64,000 nucleotides of DNA from Marinoscillum pacificum (GCF_024714495.1 NZ_JAMZMJ010000011.1:124001-188000), one strand, 5' to 3'; shown: positions 17,883 to 28,369, counted from the first letter of the stretch. Translations and numbers: made by a program. Notes: generated from the sequence alone by a model not told the origin.

Positions 17883-17895
17883 AAATTTTTATCTT

Positions 17896-17915
17896 TTTAC
17901 TTTGTATTTCAAAGT
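17896..17915. promoter_or_regulatory. Operator copy 2: ACTTTG-N5-CAAAGT upstream of creD
   Basis: This 20-bp sequence is identical to 16951-16970. It lies 18 bp ahead of the creD ATG and just after the regulator's stop codon, so creD has its own regulated promoter in addition to any read-through. Confidence 0.6.
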
Positions 17916-17933
17916 TCTTTCAAAATAAATATT

Positions 17934-19289
17934 ATGAACACAGACTCCACACTTCCAGATCGACTCAACAATTGGATGAAGCATTCAGTAACGTTGAAAT
18001 TAATCAGCATTGCAGTTCTTATATTAATCCTCCTCATTCCCACAAGCATGGTGAAGGAAATCATTTATGAACGAGAAACATTGAGCCAGGACGCTATTCA
18101 AGAAGTGAGTTCTAAATGGGCGAATAATCAAACAATTAAAGGACCGATTCTAACCATTCCGATCACTTATTATTCAACCATTAAAAATGAAGATGGATCA
18201 TTCACTGAAATATCCAGAAACCTAAATATTCTACCCGATGACCTTCAAGTCAACGGTCAAATTGATCCCGAATCTCTCAAACGCGGGATATATGAAATTG
18301 TCGTTTACAAATCAAAAATGAATGTAAATGGCAGTTTCAGCTTCAACCCAAAGTTTGACAAAACCAACTTAAAGCAAATCCATTGGGATCAAGCATTCCT
18401 TACTTTAGGAATCACTGATTTGAGAGGCATAAAAGACAACATCAATCTAACCTGGGGGGACAAAAAGCTTCACGCAGAACCAGGTTCAAAAATAATGGAC
18501 CTAATAAGTTCAGGTGTAACTATTGATCTTCCTAAAATTGATCAAGACAAACAACAAAACATCAACTTCAATTTTGGTTTAAACCTGCAGGGCAGCGAAA
18601 ACCTTTCTTTCATTCCAATTGGGAACACTACTGAGATTAAACTCACTTCTTCATGGACTGACCCTAGTTTCAATGGAAATTTCCTACCAAATGATCGATT
18701 GATTGATAAAAATGGATTTAGTGCAGATTGGAAAATACTCCAACTCAATAGAAACTTCCCACAAAGTTGGATCAATGACAAATACAGTAATTCCTTAGAT
18801 CAATCCGCTTTCGGAGTTGATTTAATGCTTCCTCTGGACGATTATCAAAAATCAATGCGATCCGCCAAGTATGCCATAATGACCATTGCCCTTACCTTCT
18901 TAATTTTCTTCCTCGTAGAAGTGCTAAATGGAGAAAAAATTCACGCATTTCAATATACACTCGTGGGGTTATCACTTTGCCTATTTTATGTTCTATTAAT
19001 ATCAATTTCAGAACACTCCAATTTTAATCTAGCATACATCATCTCAGCAATTGCTGTAATTGGAATGATCTCCTTATACTCTATCAGTGTTTTTAAAACC
19101 AGAAAAATCACATTGCTCTTATCAGCAGTGCTATGTGGTGTTTATGGCTTCTTATTCGTCACTCTCCAATTGGCCGATTTCGCATTACTACTCGGATCAG
19201 TAGGTTTAGCACTAATTCTTGGAGCCACCATGTACTTCACCAGAAACATCAACTGGTACGCTATTGGCAAAACAAGACTCTCTTCCTGA
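17934..19289 (+). CDS. creD: CreD-family inner membrane protein
   Basis: A 451-residue protein of the CreD family, matching the usual length of about 450. An N-terminal membrane segment (about residues 20-40, followed by SMVKEIIYERE) leads to a large extracytoplasmic beta-rich domain (~50-300). A cluster of about five membrane segments follows (~310-440), with ALTFLIFFLVEVLNGEKIHAFQYTLVGLSL, a hallmark of the family. CreD supports cell-envelope integrity; in E. coli it is controlled by CreBC. Here control appears to be by the adjacent winged-helix repressor instead. Confidence 0.92.
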   Translation: MNTDSTLPDRLNNWMKHSVTLKLISIAVLILILLIPTSMVKEIIYERETLSQDAIQEVSSKWANNQTIKGPILTIPITYYSTIKNEDGSFTEISRNLNILPDDLQVNGQIDPESLKRGIYEIVVYKSKMNVNGSFSFNPKFDKTNLKQIHWDQAFLTLGITDLRGIKDNINLTWGDKKLHAEPGSKIMDLISSGVTIDLPKIDQDKQQNINFNFGLNLQGSENLSFIPIGNTTEIKLTSSWTDPSFNGNFLPNDRLIDKNGFSADWKILQLNRNFPQSWINDKYSNSLDQSAFGVDLMLPLDDYQKSMRSAKYAIMTIALTFLIFFLVEVLNGEKIHAFQYTLVGLSLCLFYVLLISISEHSNFNLAYIISAIAVIGMISLYSISVFKTRKITLLLSAVLCGVYGFLFVTLQLADFALLLGSVGLALILGATMYFTRNINWYAIGKTRLSS

Positions 19290-19325
19290 TTTCAGTCAAT
19301 CGACGATATTCTAAAAGTCAAAATC

Positions 19326-20759
19326 ATGATTATGAAAGTCAAAATGATTTTACCTGCATTGGCAGAAGCAGAAAGTCCTTTCTGGCGCCCAATCAAATAT
19401 TCCTTATTTCCTCCACTTGGTCTAGCAACTCTAGCTTCGTATTTGAGTTCAGATGATGAAGTAGAGTTGGTAGATCAGCATGTCGAAAAAATCAAACTAG
19501 ATGATTCTCCTGATTTAGTAGTTATTCAAGTCTACATCACAAATGCCTACCGCTCTTATCAAATAGCAGATCATTATAGGCAACAAGGAACATATGTCAT
19601 CATGGGAGGACTACACGTCACATCTTTACCCGATGAAGCCTCGCAGCATGCTGACAGCATCTTTATAGGGCCCGGAGAGGAAGCTTTCCCTCAATTTCTA
19701 AAAGAATTCAGAATTGGAAAACCGAAAAAAACGTATTCCTCCAATGTAAGAACTCTCACAGGGATCCCTCCAATCAGGAGGGATCTCATCAAGAGAGAAA
19801 GGTATTTAGTTCCGAACTCAATTGTCGTAACACGTGGATGCCCGCATCACTGCGACTTCTGTTACAAGGATGCTTTTTTCGAAGGTGGAAAAAGTTTTTA
19901 CACCCAGGAGGTTGACGATGCACTGAGCGAAATTGATCGTCTTCCTGGTAGACATCTTTACTTTTTGGACGATCATTTGCTTGGTCATACTCGTTTTGCA
20001 ACTTCTCTCTTTGAAGGAATGAAAGGCATGAACAGAGTCTGTCAGGGAGCAGCTACCATCGATTCAATTCTAAGAGGAAACCTTATCGAAAAAGCCGCAG
20101 AGACTGGACTGAGAAGTCTTTTTGTGGGTTTTGAGACTTTTTCACCTCAAAACCTAAAACAAAGCAACAAGAAGCAAAACCTAAAGAAAAATTATGAAGA
20201 GGCTGTAAAAAGATTACACAGTCTTGGAATTATGATCAATGGTAGCTTCGTCTTTGGACTGGATGATGATGACCAAGACGTTTTTAAAAGAACGGTGGAC
20301 TGGGGAGTCGCAAATGCAATCACCACATCCACCTATCACATACTTACTCCCTATCCTGGAACTGCACTTTACAAAAGCATGGAAAAGCAAAACCGGCTAA
20401 CGACAAATAACTGGGATTTATACGACACAAGACATGTGGTTTACAAAACTACTAAACTGACTCCAGAAGAACTGAAAGCAGGATATGATTGGTCGTACAA
20501 AGAATTTTACTCATGGACCAACATTCTGAAAGGCAGTTTAAATCATGAAGTACCGAAACATCAGCTAAAGCACTTCCTCTATGCTGGGGGATGGAAAAAA
20601 TTTGAACCACTTTGGAATTTCATCATCAAAACAAAGGGTCTCAATCAAATGCTTCCGCTTCTTGAAGCCATTCTATCTAAAGTTAAAGACAAAACACAAC
20701 CAATAGAACATGTATCAAATTCGCTCATTTCTAAACCATCAATCAGCTATGAACATTAA
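19326..20759 (+). CDS. B12-binding-domain radical SAM protein
   Basis: A 477-residue protein. The N-terminal half has a cobalamin-binding-like Rossmann fold (YSLFPPLGLATLASYL, later GGLHVTSLPDEA). The radical SAM domain follows, with Cys172-x3-Cys176-x2-Cys179 in RGCPHHCDFCY binding a [4Fe-4S] cluster. This is the BchE-like architecture whose members often methylate or rearrange unactivated carbons. No B12 base-off Asp-x-His motif was found, so cobalamin binding is not certain. The substrate is unknown. A second ATG at 19332 is equally possible. The VanZ gene overlaps its end by 11 bp. Confidence 0.85.
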   Translation: MIMKVKMILPALAEAESPFWRPIKYSLFPPLGLATLASYLSSDDEVELVDQHVEKIKLDDSPDLVVIQVYITNAYRSYQIADHYRQQGTYVIMGGLHVTSLPDEASQHADSIFIGPGEEAFPQFLKEFRIGKPKKTYSSNVRTLTGIPPIRRDLIKRERYLVPNSIVVTRGCPHHCDFCYKDAFFEGGKSFYTQEVDDALSEIDRLPGRHLYFLDDHLLGHTRFATSLFEGMKGMNRVCQGAATIDSILRGNLIEKAAETGLRSLFVGFETFSPQNLKQSNKKQNLKKNYEEAVKRLHSLGIMINGSFVFGLDDDDQDVFKRTVDWGVANAITTSTYHILTPYPGTALYKSMEKQNRLTTNNWDLYDTRHVVYKTTKLTPEELKAGYDWSYKEFYSWTNILKGSLNHEVPKHQLKHFLYAGGWKKFEPLWNFIIKTKGLNQMLPLLEAILSKVKDKTQPIEHVSNSLISKPSISYEH

Positions 20760-21147
20760 AAAACATCTACCAAAGGCCGTTTTTTTCCTCTTCTTCACCT
20801 TCATCTGTTACATCATCTATGCTGCCGATACCAATAATGGTTTCTGGCTGATGAAAGTAGCCGAAAAAATAAAATACGGAGATAAAATTGGACACCTGGT
20901 GCTCTACGGATTACTAGGAATGTTTCTAAACATTGCACTTAAAAATCGCATGATTCACAACACCAAACTTCCACTTGGATCTGTGATTGTTTTGATTTTC
21001 GCCATCGCGGAAGAGTTTACTCAGCTAGCATTTGAAACGAGAACATTTGATTATATCGATATGCTTTGTGATGTGATTGGGTTAGGAATTTTCAGTCCAA
21101 ATCTGGTTGAAAACCTTAAAAAGTCAATGAGTAGACTGACTTCATAA
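20749..21147 (+). CDS. VanZ-family membrane protein
   Basis: A 132-residue membrane protein with the VanZ pattern: GDKIGHLVLYGLLG, then AIAEEFTQLAFETRTFDYIDMLCDVIGLG. It has about four hydrophobic segments. VanZ-like proteins are widespread, and apart from low-level teicoplanin resistance in enterococci their role is unclear. I chose the ATG at 20749, which overlaps the radical SAM stop by 11 bp. An ATG at 20710 would add 13 residues within the upstream gene. Confidence 0.85.
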   Translation: MNIKKHLPKAVFFLFFTFICYIIYAADTNNGFWLMKVAEKIKYGDKIGHLVLYGLLGMFLNIALKNRMIHNTKLPLGSVIVLIFAIAEEFTQLAFETRTFDYIDMLCDVIGLGIFSPNLVENLKKSMSRLTS

Positions 21148-21235
21148 TTTTATGTAATTTCAGTTTTTATGCTAATTCTCTTGTATATATCCCGGTGAAA
21201 AAAGTATTTTGGTCAAGTACTTTTAATTTATACTA

Positions 21236-22165
21236 ATGATTAACAAACTCCGACCAACAATTTTCATTGGGCTATTATGCTTTGTCCTTCCCTCATTTTC
21301 TCAAGAAGACAGCTTAGGTTTAGACAGTGCTACATTTGCTGAAATAATGGCTTATTATGAAGAAGCTGAAGAAATGAATGCTTCTTTAGATTATCAGAAG
21401 GGCACTATTGTGCTAGGTGATGAGCTGGCTACTCTTAACCTTAATGAAGGATTTAGATATCTCAATGATGTTGAAACTCAAAAAATACTTGTAGAAGCAT
21501 GGGGCAACCCTCCTCAAGAGACACTAGGAATGATTTTTCCTGATTCGGTTAATCCATATCTACCAGAGGGATGGGGAGTAGTATTATCTTATGTAGAAGA
21601 TGGTCACATAGATGACGATGATGCTGCTGACATAGATTATGAGGATCTATTGGAAGAACTGAAAGAGGAAGCAATTGAATCCAGTAAAGAACGTCGTGAG
21701 CTTGGATATGGAGGTTACTCACTTGTTGGATGGGCAGAATCACCTTATTATGATCAGGAGTCTAAAAAACTATATTGGGCAAAAGAACTGGCATTTGACG
21801 AAAGTGATATCAACACCTTAAACTATGACATTCGTGTTTTGGGCAGAAAGGGTTATTTAAGATTAAATGCTATCGCTTCTGTCGATCAACTGGAAATGGT
21901 CAAACCTTCTATGCAAGATTTACTTGGCAAAGTAGAGTTCAATCAAGGCAACACTTATTTTGATTTCAATCCTGATGTTGATGAAGTAGCTGCCTATGGA
22001 ATTGGAGCTCTTGTTGCTGGAAAACTAGCAGCTAAAGCAGGACTCATTAAAGTCATAGGGATATTTTTCGCTAAATTCTGGAAGATCATTCTAATCGCAG
22101 GAGGTGCATTAATTGCCTTTATCAAAAAAATCTGGACCGGAAAGGAACAACGAGAAATCGGATAA
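21236..22165 (+). CDS. DUF2167 membrane-anchored protein
   Basis: A 309-residue protein with a signal peptide (cleavage near SFSQE, about residue 22). The conserved DUF2167 sequence covers most of the chain: GDELATLNLNEGFRYL, WGNPP, DGHIDDDDAADIDYEDLL, GWAESPYYD, LNYDIRVLGRKGYL and a closing AAYGIGALVAGKLAAKAG. It ends in a hydrophobic helix and basic tail that should anchor it in the membrane. Its function is unknown. It is flanked by an 88-bp gap before and a hairpin after, so it is probably a single-gene transcript. Confidence 0.9.
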   Translation: MINKLRPTIFIGLLCFVLPSFSQEDSLGLDSATFAEIMAYYEEAEEMNASLDYQKGTIVLGDELATLNLNEGFRYLNDVETQKILVEAWGNPPQETLGMIFPDSVNPYLPEGWGVVLSYVEDGHIDDDDAADIDYEDLLEELKEEAIESSKERRELGYGGYSLVGWAESPYYDQESKKLYWAKELAFDESDINTLNYDIRVLGRKGYLRLNAIASVDQLEMVKPSMQDLLGKVEFNQGNTYFDFNPDVDEVAAYGIGALVAGKLAAKAGLIKVIGIFFAKFWKIILIAGGALIAFIKKIWTGKEQREIG

Positions 22166-22171
22166 ATTCAA

Positions 22172-22207
22172 AACCCACCATTTCAACTTCAAATGAGATG
22201 GTGGGTT
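22172..22207 (+). terminator. Hairpin after the DUF2167 gene
   Basis: A perfect 10-bp stem (AACCCACCAT/ATGGTGGGTT) with a 16-nt loop starts six bases after the DUF2167 stop codon. There is no long T-run, so it may stabilise the transcript's 3' end or terminate only weakly. Confidence 0.45.
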
Positions 22208-22217
22208 AAATCTGCAT

Positions 22218-22841
22218 ATGAAAGATTACAAAAGAATTACCCTTCTTTCCATAATCCTTTTATGGTTGACGACCTCATGTAATAACTCCGAAACTTCGCT
22301 TCTCTCACCAATAGCCACTCAAAACAGAACTCCCTCCCAAATCCAACTAACCGAAATTGGCGATTTTGGAATAGAACGAAAAGCCAGACCAGGTATTCCA
22401 GCTCACCTTCATACTGGAATTGACATCAAAAGACCTGGGAATAACTACATACATGAACCAATCTTTCCAATTGCAACCGGAACCATAATCAGCAAACGAA
22501 AAGATGGCCCCTATGCTCAGCTGATACTGGAGCACAAACTCGAAAGAGACTCGTTCTGGACATTATATGAACACATAGCAGAAATCCTGGTGGAAGTAGG
22601 TCAAACTGTTGAACCCAATACAGAAATCGCGCGGTATTTTAACAAGGAAGAGCTTGACCTGTATGGCTGGCAGTTTGATCATTTTCATTTTGAAATACTC
22701 AAATCAGCCCCATCTCCTATTCCTCCAAATAGCAAAACACCTGAGAGATATTTCATCTCAAACACACTGAATTGTCATGACATGGAGGAATTGACTTCTC
22801 ATTTTTACGATCCCTTGATTTTCTTATCAAGCAAGGAATAA
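22218..22841 (+). CDS. Lipoprotein with M23 (LytM-type) metallopeptidase domain
   Basis: A 207-residue protein with a lipoprotein signal (hydrophobic stretch then LTTSC, acylated Cys near residue 21). The M23 zinc site is present: His65-x3-Asp69 in LHTGID and His155-x-His157 in FDHFHFE. This fits a peptidoglycan endopeptidase or amidase activator attached to the envelope. The catalytic ligands are in place, so I expect activity. The gene is short for the family, with no extra SH3 or LysM domain. The A2M gene follows after about 95 bp. Confidence 0.85.
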   Translation: MKDYKRITLLSIILLWLTTSCNNSETSLLSPIATQNRTPSQIQLTEIGDFGIERKARPGIPAHLHTGIDIKRPGNNYIHEPIFPIATGTIISKRKDGPYAQLILEHKLERDSFWTLYEHIAEILVEVGQTVEPNTEIARYFNKEELDLYGWQFDHFHFEILKSAPSPIPPNSKTPERYFISNTLNCHDMEELTSHFYDPLIFLSSKE

Positions 22842-22937
22842 TTAAGAGAAATTGACACCTCACTCTCTTTGATTTTTCGTAATTTCAAAGTTGAATTTAC
22901 TAACCAGTTTACCTAGTTTTTATAACCTACCTTTTTG

Positions 22938-25900
22938 ATGGCCAATTATTTTAGATCCGCTCTATTTTTCATTAGTACAGCACTGCTCCTTTCATGTGGA
23001 GGCAACAAATCTGAGCAACCAGACACCAGTGAAATTGAATACTCGGAAGAAGTTGCTGCACTGCTAAACACCGTGACTTCTGGAATCATATCTCCTTATG
23101 ATGAAATCATCGTCGGTTTCAATCAGGACATGATCAATATGGAGTTACGCAATACAAAAATTGAGAATCCTTTCTCATTTTCTCCAAGCATCGAAGGAGA
23201 AGCCACCTGGACTCAGACGAATCGATTGGTTTTCACACCAAGTGAACCTTTACAAAGCAGGATCAACTATACAGGTAAACTGGATTTAACTAAGATTGAC
23301 CCAAATCTTGAAGTCAAATCAATTGATTTGAAGTTCTACGTAGAAGGTCAGGAAATAAAAACATTCAGCGGAGATCTTGAATTGCTTAACCCGTCTGACC
23401 CTAACAAACTGGTGTATCGAGGTAAGATTACCTTTTCTCAACCTGTAGAATTGGCCACCATTCAGGAAGCAGGATCATTTGAAAACTCTAAGCTTACCTG
23501 GAACCAAGAAAGTTCAAAGTCATTCTCGTTCGCTACAGATCCTCTGGAAAGAAAGTCCAGCACTACGCGCTACTTATTCTCTCTTGATCGTGAGAAAATG
23601 AATCTTACTGAGGCGCTTGAGAAAATTGTTGAGGTGGTGCCTTTAAGCAAACTCGAAGTAAGTGAGATAGAAAAAGACGAGCAGGGCAAATCTCCAAAAC
23701 TAATGATCAAGTTCTCGGATCAACTTGACACCAAACAAGACATCAGTGGATTTGTGAAAGTTTCTCCATCGGTAGATTTCACTGTTCAAAAGTTAGGTAA
23801 ATACGTCATTCTGGATGGCGATTTCCGATTTGGCAATACCTATAAAATCTCAATAACTAAAGGAATCAAAAGTCGCTGGGCAACAACTAGCGAAATTGAT
23901 TTCGAAAAGTCAATCAAATTTGCAGATATCGCCCCACAGGTGGAGTTTGCTTCTTCAGGCATGTTCATGCCAACGAGCAACAACAAAAACCTTCAATTCT
24001 TAACAACCAATATTAAGAGAGTACACGTGGAAGTGAAAAAAGTATTCACTTCTGAATTGGAAGAATTTTTCGATCGTGAAAACATTAAAACTGGAAAGAG
24101 TAGAAATGATGAATTCAACAACACGTATGTATCGTCTGTTGGAGCAATTATTTATAACCAGACTTTCGAAATTGGTGATGAAAAGAACAAATGGTTACTC
24201 CACAATTTGTCATTGGACAATGTCCTAAAAGAATACAACAATGGTCTATACTTAATTAGAATCAACTTCAATCCACAAGATGTACTTGTTCCAATTGAAG
24301 GAGAACAGCTTGAGTATATCCAGAACAAAGGACAGATCTACAAGCCTGTGACGATTTCTGATATCGGCCTAATGGTAAAGAGAGAGGGCAATGAAGATTA
24401 TCGAGTTTACACTACGGACTTAAAAACTGGAAAACCTCTTTCTAATGTCAAAGTAACGGTACAACGTTACGATAACGACTATACAAGAACTACGGATGAA
24501 CAGGGTCAGGCAAAAATCCATGCTTCATCATACATCCAGCTAATCAAGGCAGAGAAGAATGGTCAGGTTACTGTCATCAAGCCATATGAAATGCAGTGGA
24601 ATAATTCTGGATTTGATGTGGAAGGACTTAGTCAATACGAACTTCAAACCAGAGCATATATCTATACTGAGCGTGGAGTTTATCGCCCAGGCGACTCAGT
24701 AAACGTCTCCTGCATTGTCAGATACCAAAGCACAGCTAATGCGGACAACATACCAGCATACTTAAAACTCTATAATCCAGAAGGCACATTAGTGCAAGAA
24801 TTGACTCAAAAAGGAGCTCGTGATGGATTCTACAATTTCAACTTTGGTACAGGGCAAAACGATCCAACTGGTAACTGGAACGTACAAATCAATGTTGGAA
24901 ACAAATACTTCTATCATAACCTCAAAGTAGAAACAGTTGTAGCGAACAAACTAAAAGTTAAGGTTACTCCTGACTTGAAGGTGTTAAAACCTGAGAATAA
25001 ACAGCTCAAGTTTGAAGTAGAAAGTAAGTATTTATTTGGCGCTACTGCTTCAGGCTTGCCTTACGATACAGAAGTTGAGATTTTCGATCAGCCAACTGCA
25101 TTTCCAAAGTTTAAGGATTACAGTTTCTTCAATCAGAATGTAGACTTCCAGGACATAAAAACTGCTGTTAAATCAGGATCTCTGGATGAGCAAGGTAAGG
25201 CTAAAATCACCTGGAATGTACCAAACATGAGTCAGGCCCCTTCTCCTCTGAAAGTAAAAATCACTGCAACTGTGCAGGAAGAAGGTGGCAGACCTAATGA
25301 ATCATGGAGTTACCTTGATCTACATCCATTCTCGCACTATGTAGGTATTCAAGATGATGGCTATTCGTATGCAAAACTTAATGTAGAACAAAAGATACCA
25401 GTGGTGCTCGTCAATACGGAAGGCGAAGCACAAAGCGGAAAGGAATTGGTATACCGAATTTATAGAAACAGTAAATATTGGTGGTATCAGTACGATAGTT
25501 ACCGTGACTTTAAGCTTCGATACAAAACTGATAAGCATTCTTATTTAGTTGAGGAAGGCACCATCACATCTTCTACTCCATTCGCAAACATTCCATTCAG
25601 ACCTACTCAAAGTGGTCAGTATTTGATAGAGGTGCAGGATGCATCAGTTCCAATGGGACATACATCGAGTATTTTCATGAGCGCTTATCCGTATGGAGGT
25701 GTTCCTTCAGGAGATGAAAATGCAGGAACACTTAGCCTAAGAAGTGATAAAGAGTCTTACAATGTCGGAGAAGAAGCTGTCATTTCATTCCCTTCTCCTA
25801 AGAAAGGTAACATCCTTCTAACTGTGGAGCAAGGTGACGACATACTAGCCAGCAGCTGGGTAGAGCCAAAAGACACTGAGGACATGAAAGTGAAAGTAAA

Positions 25901-28364
25901 GCTTTCTAAAAGCATGGCTCCAAATGTCTACGTAACCATTACGGTACTTCAAGATCATGCACAAACTACCAATGATCGCCCAATCCGTATGTTTGGCATT
26001 TTACCACTTACTGTTGTCGACCCTGACACCAAACAAGAGTTGGCCATTGACATGGCCGATGAATTACTTCCAGAGCAAGAGTTTGAAGTGAATGTGAGTA
26101 CCATTTCTGGAATGCCTACACAATTTACCATTGCAGTTGTAGATGAAGGCCTTCTAGACTTAACGGGATTCCGCACTCCAAATCCATGGAAGGAATTCTT
26201 TAGAAAAATTCGATTGGATGTGGAAACCTACGACATGTTTGGCCATGTGATTGGAGCTAATGCTGGAGATGTGTTTAAAACCTTCTCTATTGGTGGAGAC
26301 ATGGATTACAGAGAATCGCAACTAGATCCATTCGACAAGAAAAAACGCTTCAAACCAGTCTGTATGTTTGAGGGACCAATAGTAACCGACAGTCGAGGAA
26401 AAGCCACTGTGAAATTCAAAATGCCAAACTACGTAGGTTCAGTAAGAGTCATGGTAGTTTCTGCTAAAGGAAACTCATTTGGATCTGCAGAAAAGACGGT
26501 GCCTGTACGTAGTGACCTTATTATCCAACCTACCATTCCAAGAGCATTGAAGCCTGGTGATGAGTTTATAGTTCCTGTAAATGTCTTTGCCACGAAAGAG
26601 AAGCTCGGACCTGTAGATATTGCGATAAGCACTCAAGGACCTTTAGAGGTAGTGGGCAGCAAATCTGTTAGCCATAATTTCGAATCAGTGGATGATCAAC
26701 TATTTGAATTCAAAATCAAAGTTAAAGAAGCAGTAGGACAAGGTAAAATCACCATTATCGGAAAAGGAAAAGACACTAAGAGCACTTTCGAAGCAGATAT
26801 TCCTGTAAGCCCAAGCTCTCCAAGAGTATACCAATCTGAAGAAAAGGTGATCAAACCTGGTGAAACCCTCACTTTTGATCTTCCAAAAGTAGGACTGGAT
26901 GGCACCAACAATGCGCGATTGAAACTGGCCGTATTCCCAAATATGGACTTCATGCATCGTTTGGATTACCTTATCAGATATCCATATGGATGTATTGAAC
27001 AAACGACTTCTTCGGTTTATCCTCAATTGGCATTGAAGACCTTATTCAAAAACGATAAAGAGAAACTAAAAGAAATCGATAAAAACATCAATGCAGGAAT
27101 TGACCGTTTGAGAATGTTCCAACTACCTGACGGAGGATTTAGCTACTGGCCAGGCAGCAACTATGTCAGCGACTGGGGTAGTAACTATGCTGGGCAGTTC
27201 CTGATCGAAGCAAGAAAAGCAGGATATGTAGTTCCAGATCTAATGTATGATGGCATCATAAGATATCTGGAAAGACAAACCAAAAATGGATCAAAAGACA
27301 AAAAATATCTAATGACACGTGTTAATAGATGTTTTGTACTTGCATTGGCCAACAAAGCGCCAACTGGTGAAATGAACATCTTGAAACAGAATAACTATAA
27401 TGAAATGACCAGTGTGCAGAAATGGATGCTGGTAACTGCTTACAAACTTGCTGGTGCAGAGGACAAAGTTCAGGGGCTGGCAGACAATATCAGCATGACT
27501 GTAGAGGAATATCAGGAGTTTAGCTGGACGTATGGTTCGCACAACCGTGATCTTGGTATTATCCTGAGATGTCTTACCATTCTTGATCGTAAAAATGATG
27601 CAGAGTTATTAGCTAAAACATTGGCTAAGACACTCTCCAGTCATTATTGGTATTCTACTCAAACGGTTGGTCAGATGTTGCTGGGTATCGGCAGTTACTT
27701 TGATAAAATGGGTATAGCTGCAGCCAATGATTTGATCATTGAAGGTCGTGTAGAGCTTCCAAACGGCAATACAGAATCCATAAAATCGGTAGACACTTAC
27801 AATCTATATATCAATGAAGGATATGGTCAGCAAATGAAAGTATCGCTTAATTCGGATGTAAAGATTCCTCAATTGTATGCTACAGTTTCCAGCAATGGTG
27901 TTCCGTTGAAAGACAATACTCCTGAGCAAAATAAGAACATCACCCTTGATGTAAGCTGGTTCAATGAAGATGGCGAAAACATTGACATTAACAATGTAAA
28001 ACAAGGAAGCACGTTCTATGGACGTTTCCGAGTATTCAACAAGAGTGTGACTTCAACTGTTGAAGAAGTGGCGTTGATGCAAATACTTCCTTCCGGTTGG
28101 GAAATCGAGAACACTCGCCTGAATGGTGAGGTGGAATCGAGCTGGATGGCAGGTTGGATCACTGGAAAAGAAGAATATCTGGACATCAGAGATGACAGAG
28201 TCATGTGGTTCTTTGACTTACAGAAACAACCACTTGATTTTGTAGTGAAAATCAATGCGATTACTTCAGGCTCTTATATTATGCCAGGTGCTAGATGTGA
28301 AGCGATGTACAACAATGACTACATTGCTACCAAACCTGCCAAGACCGTGAATGTGACCAAATAA
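22938..28364 (+). CDS. Alpha-2-macroglobulin family lipoprotein with thioester motif
   Basis: A 1808-residue protein with a lipoprotein signal ending LLLSC (Cys near residue 21), so it is anchored in the envelope. A series of macroglobulin (MG) domains leads to the MG2 region and an A2M domain. The thioester motif GCIEQT follows with Cys1352, then the alpha-alpha toroid thioester domain (~1340-1640). Bacterial A2Ms trap proteases covalently and protect the periplasm. The pbpC gene follows six bases later, the classical A2M/PBP1C pair. The ATG at 22938 is chosen over a TTG three bases earlier. Confidence 0.93.
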   Translation: MANYFRSALFFISTALLLSCGGNKSEQPDTSEIEYSEEVAALLNTVTSGIISPYDEIIVGFNQDMINMELRNTKIENPFSFSPSIEGEATWTQTNRLVFTPSEPLQSRINYTGKLDLTKIDPNLEVKSIDLKFYVEGQEIKTFSGDLELLNPSDPNKLVYRGKITFSQPVELATIQEAGSFENSKLTWNQESSKSFSFATDPLERKSSTTRYLFSLDREKMNLTEALEKIVEVVPLSKLEVSEIEKDEQGKSPKLMIKFSDQLDTKQDISGFVKVSPSVDFTVQKLGKYVILDGDFRFGNTYKISITKGIKSRWATTSEIDFEKSIKFADIAPQVEFASSGMFMPTSNNKNLQFLTTNIKRVHVEVKKVFTSELEEFFDRENIKTGKSRNDEFNNTYVSSVGAIIYNQTFEIGDEKNKWLLHNLSLDNVLKEYNNGLYLIRINFNPQDVLVPIEGEQLEYIQNKGQIYKPVTISDIGLMVKREGNEDYRVYTTDLKTGKPLSNVKVTVQRYDNDYTRTTDEQGQAKIHASSYIQLIKAEKNGQVTVIKPYEMQWNNSGFDVEGLSQYELQTRAYIYTERGVYRPGDSVNVSCIVRYQSTANADNIPAYLKLYNPEGTLVQELTQKGARDGFYNFNFGTGQNDPTGNWNVQINVGNKYFYHNLKVETVVANKLKVKVTPDLKVLKPENKQLKFEVESKYLFGATASGLPYDTEVEIFDQPTAFPKFKDYSFFNQNVDFQDIKTAVKSGSLDEQGKAKITWNVPNMSQAPSPLKVKITATVQEEGGRPNESWSYLDLHPFSHYVGIQDDGYSYAKLNVEQKIPVVLVNTEGEAQSGKELVYRIYRNSKYWWYQYDSYRDFKLRYKTDKHSYLVEEGTITSSTPFANIPFRPTQSGQYLIEVQDASVPMGHTSSIFMSAYPYGGVPSGDENAGTLSLRSDKESYNVGEEAVISFPSPKKGNILLTVEQGDDILASSWVEPKDTEDMKVKVKLSKSMAPNVYVTITVLQDHAQTTNDRPIRMFGILPLTVVDPDTKQELAIDMADELLPEQEFEVNVSTISGMPTQFTIAVVDEGLLDLTGFRTPNPWKEFFRKIRLDVETYDMFGHVIGANAGDVFKTFSIGGDMDYRESQLDPFDKKKRFKPVCMFEGPIVTDSRGKATVKFKMPNYVGSVRVMVVSAKGNSFGSAEKTVPVRSDLIIQPTIPRALKPGDEFIVPVNVFATKEKLGPVDIAISTQGPLEVVGSKSVSHNFESVDDQLFEFKIKVKEAVGQGKITIIGKGKDTKSTFEADIPVSPSSPRVYQSEEKVIKPGETLTFDLPKVGLDGTNNARLKLAVFPNMDFMHRLDYLIRYPYGCIEQTTSSVYPQLALKTLFKNDKEKLKEIDKNINAGIDRLRMFQLPDGGFSYWPGSNYVSDWGSNYAGQFLIEARKAGYVVPDLMYDGIIRYLERQTKNGSKDKKYLMTRVNRCFVLALANKAPTGEMNILKQNNYNEMTSVQKWMLVTAYKLAGAEDKVQGLADNISMTVEEYQEFSWTYGSHNRDLGIILRCLTILDRKNDAELLAKTLAKTLSSHYWYSTQTVGQMLLGIGSYFDKMGIAAANDLIIEGRVELPNGNTESIKSVDTYNLYINEGYGQQMKVSLNSDVKIPQLYATVSSNGVPLKDNTPEQNKNITLDVSWFNEDGENIDINNVKQGSTFYGRFRVFNKSVTSTVEEVALMQILPSGWEIENTRLNGEVESSWMAGWITGKEEYLDIRDDRVMWFFDLQKQPLDFVVKINAITSGSYIMPGARCEAMYNNDYIATKPAKTVNVTK

Positions 28365-28369
28365 TTAGT

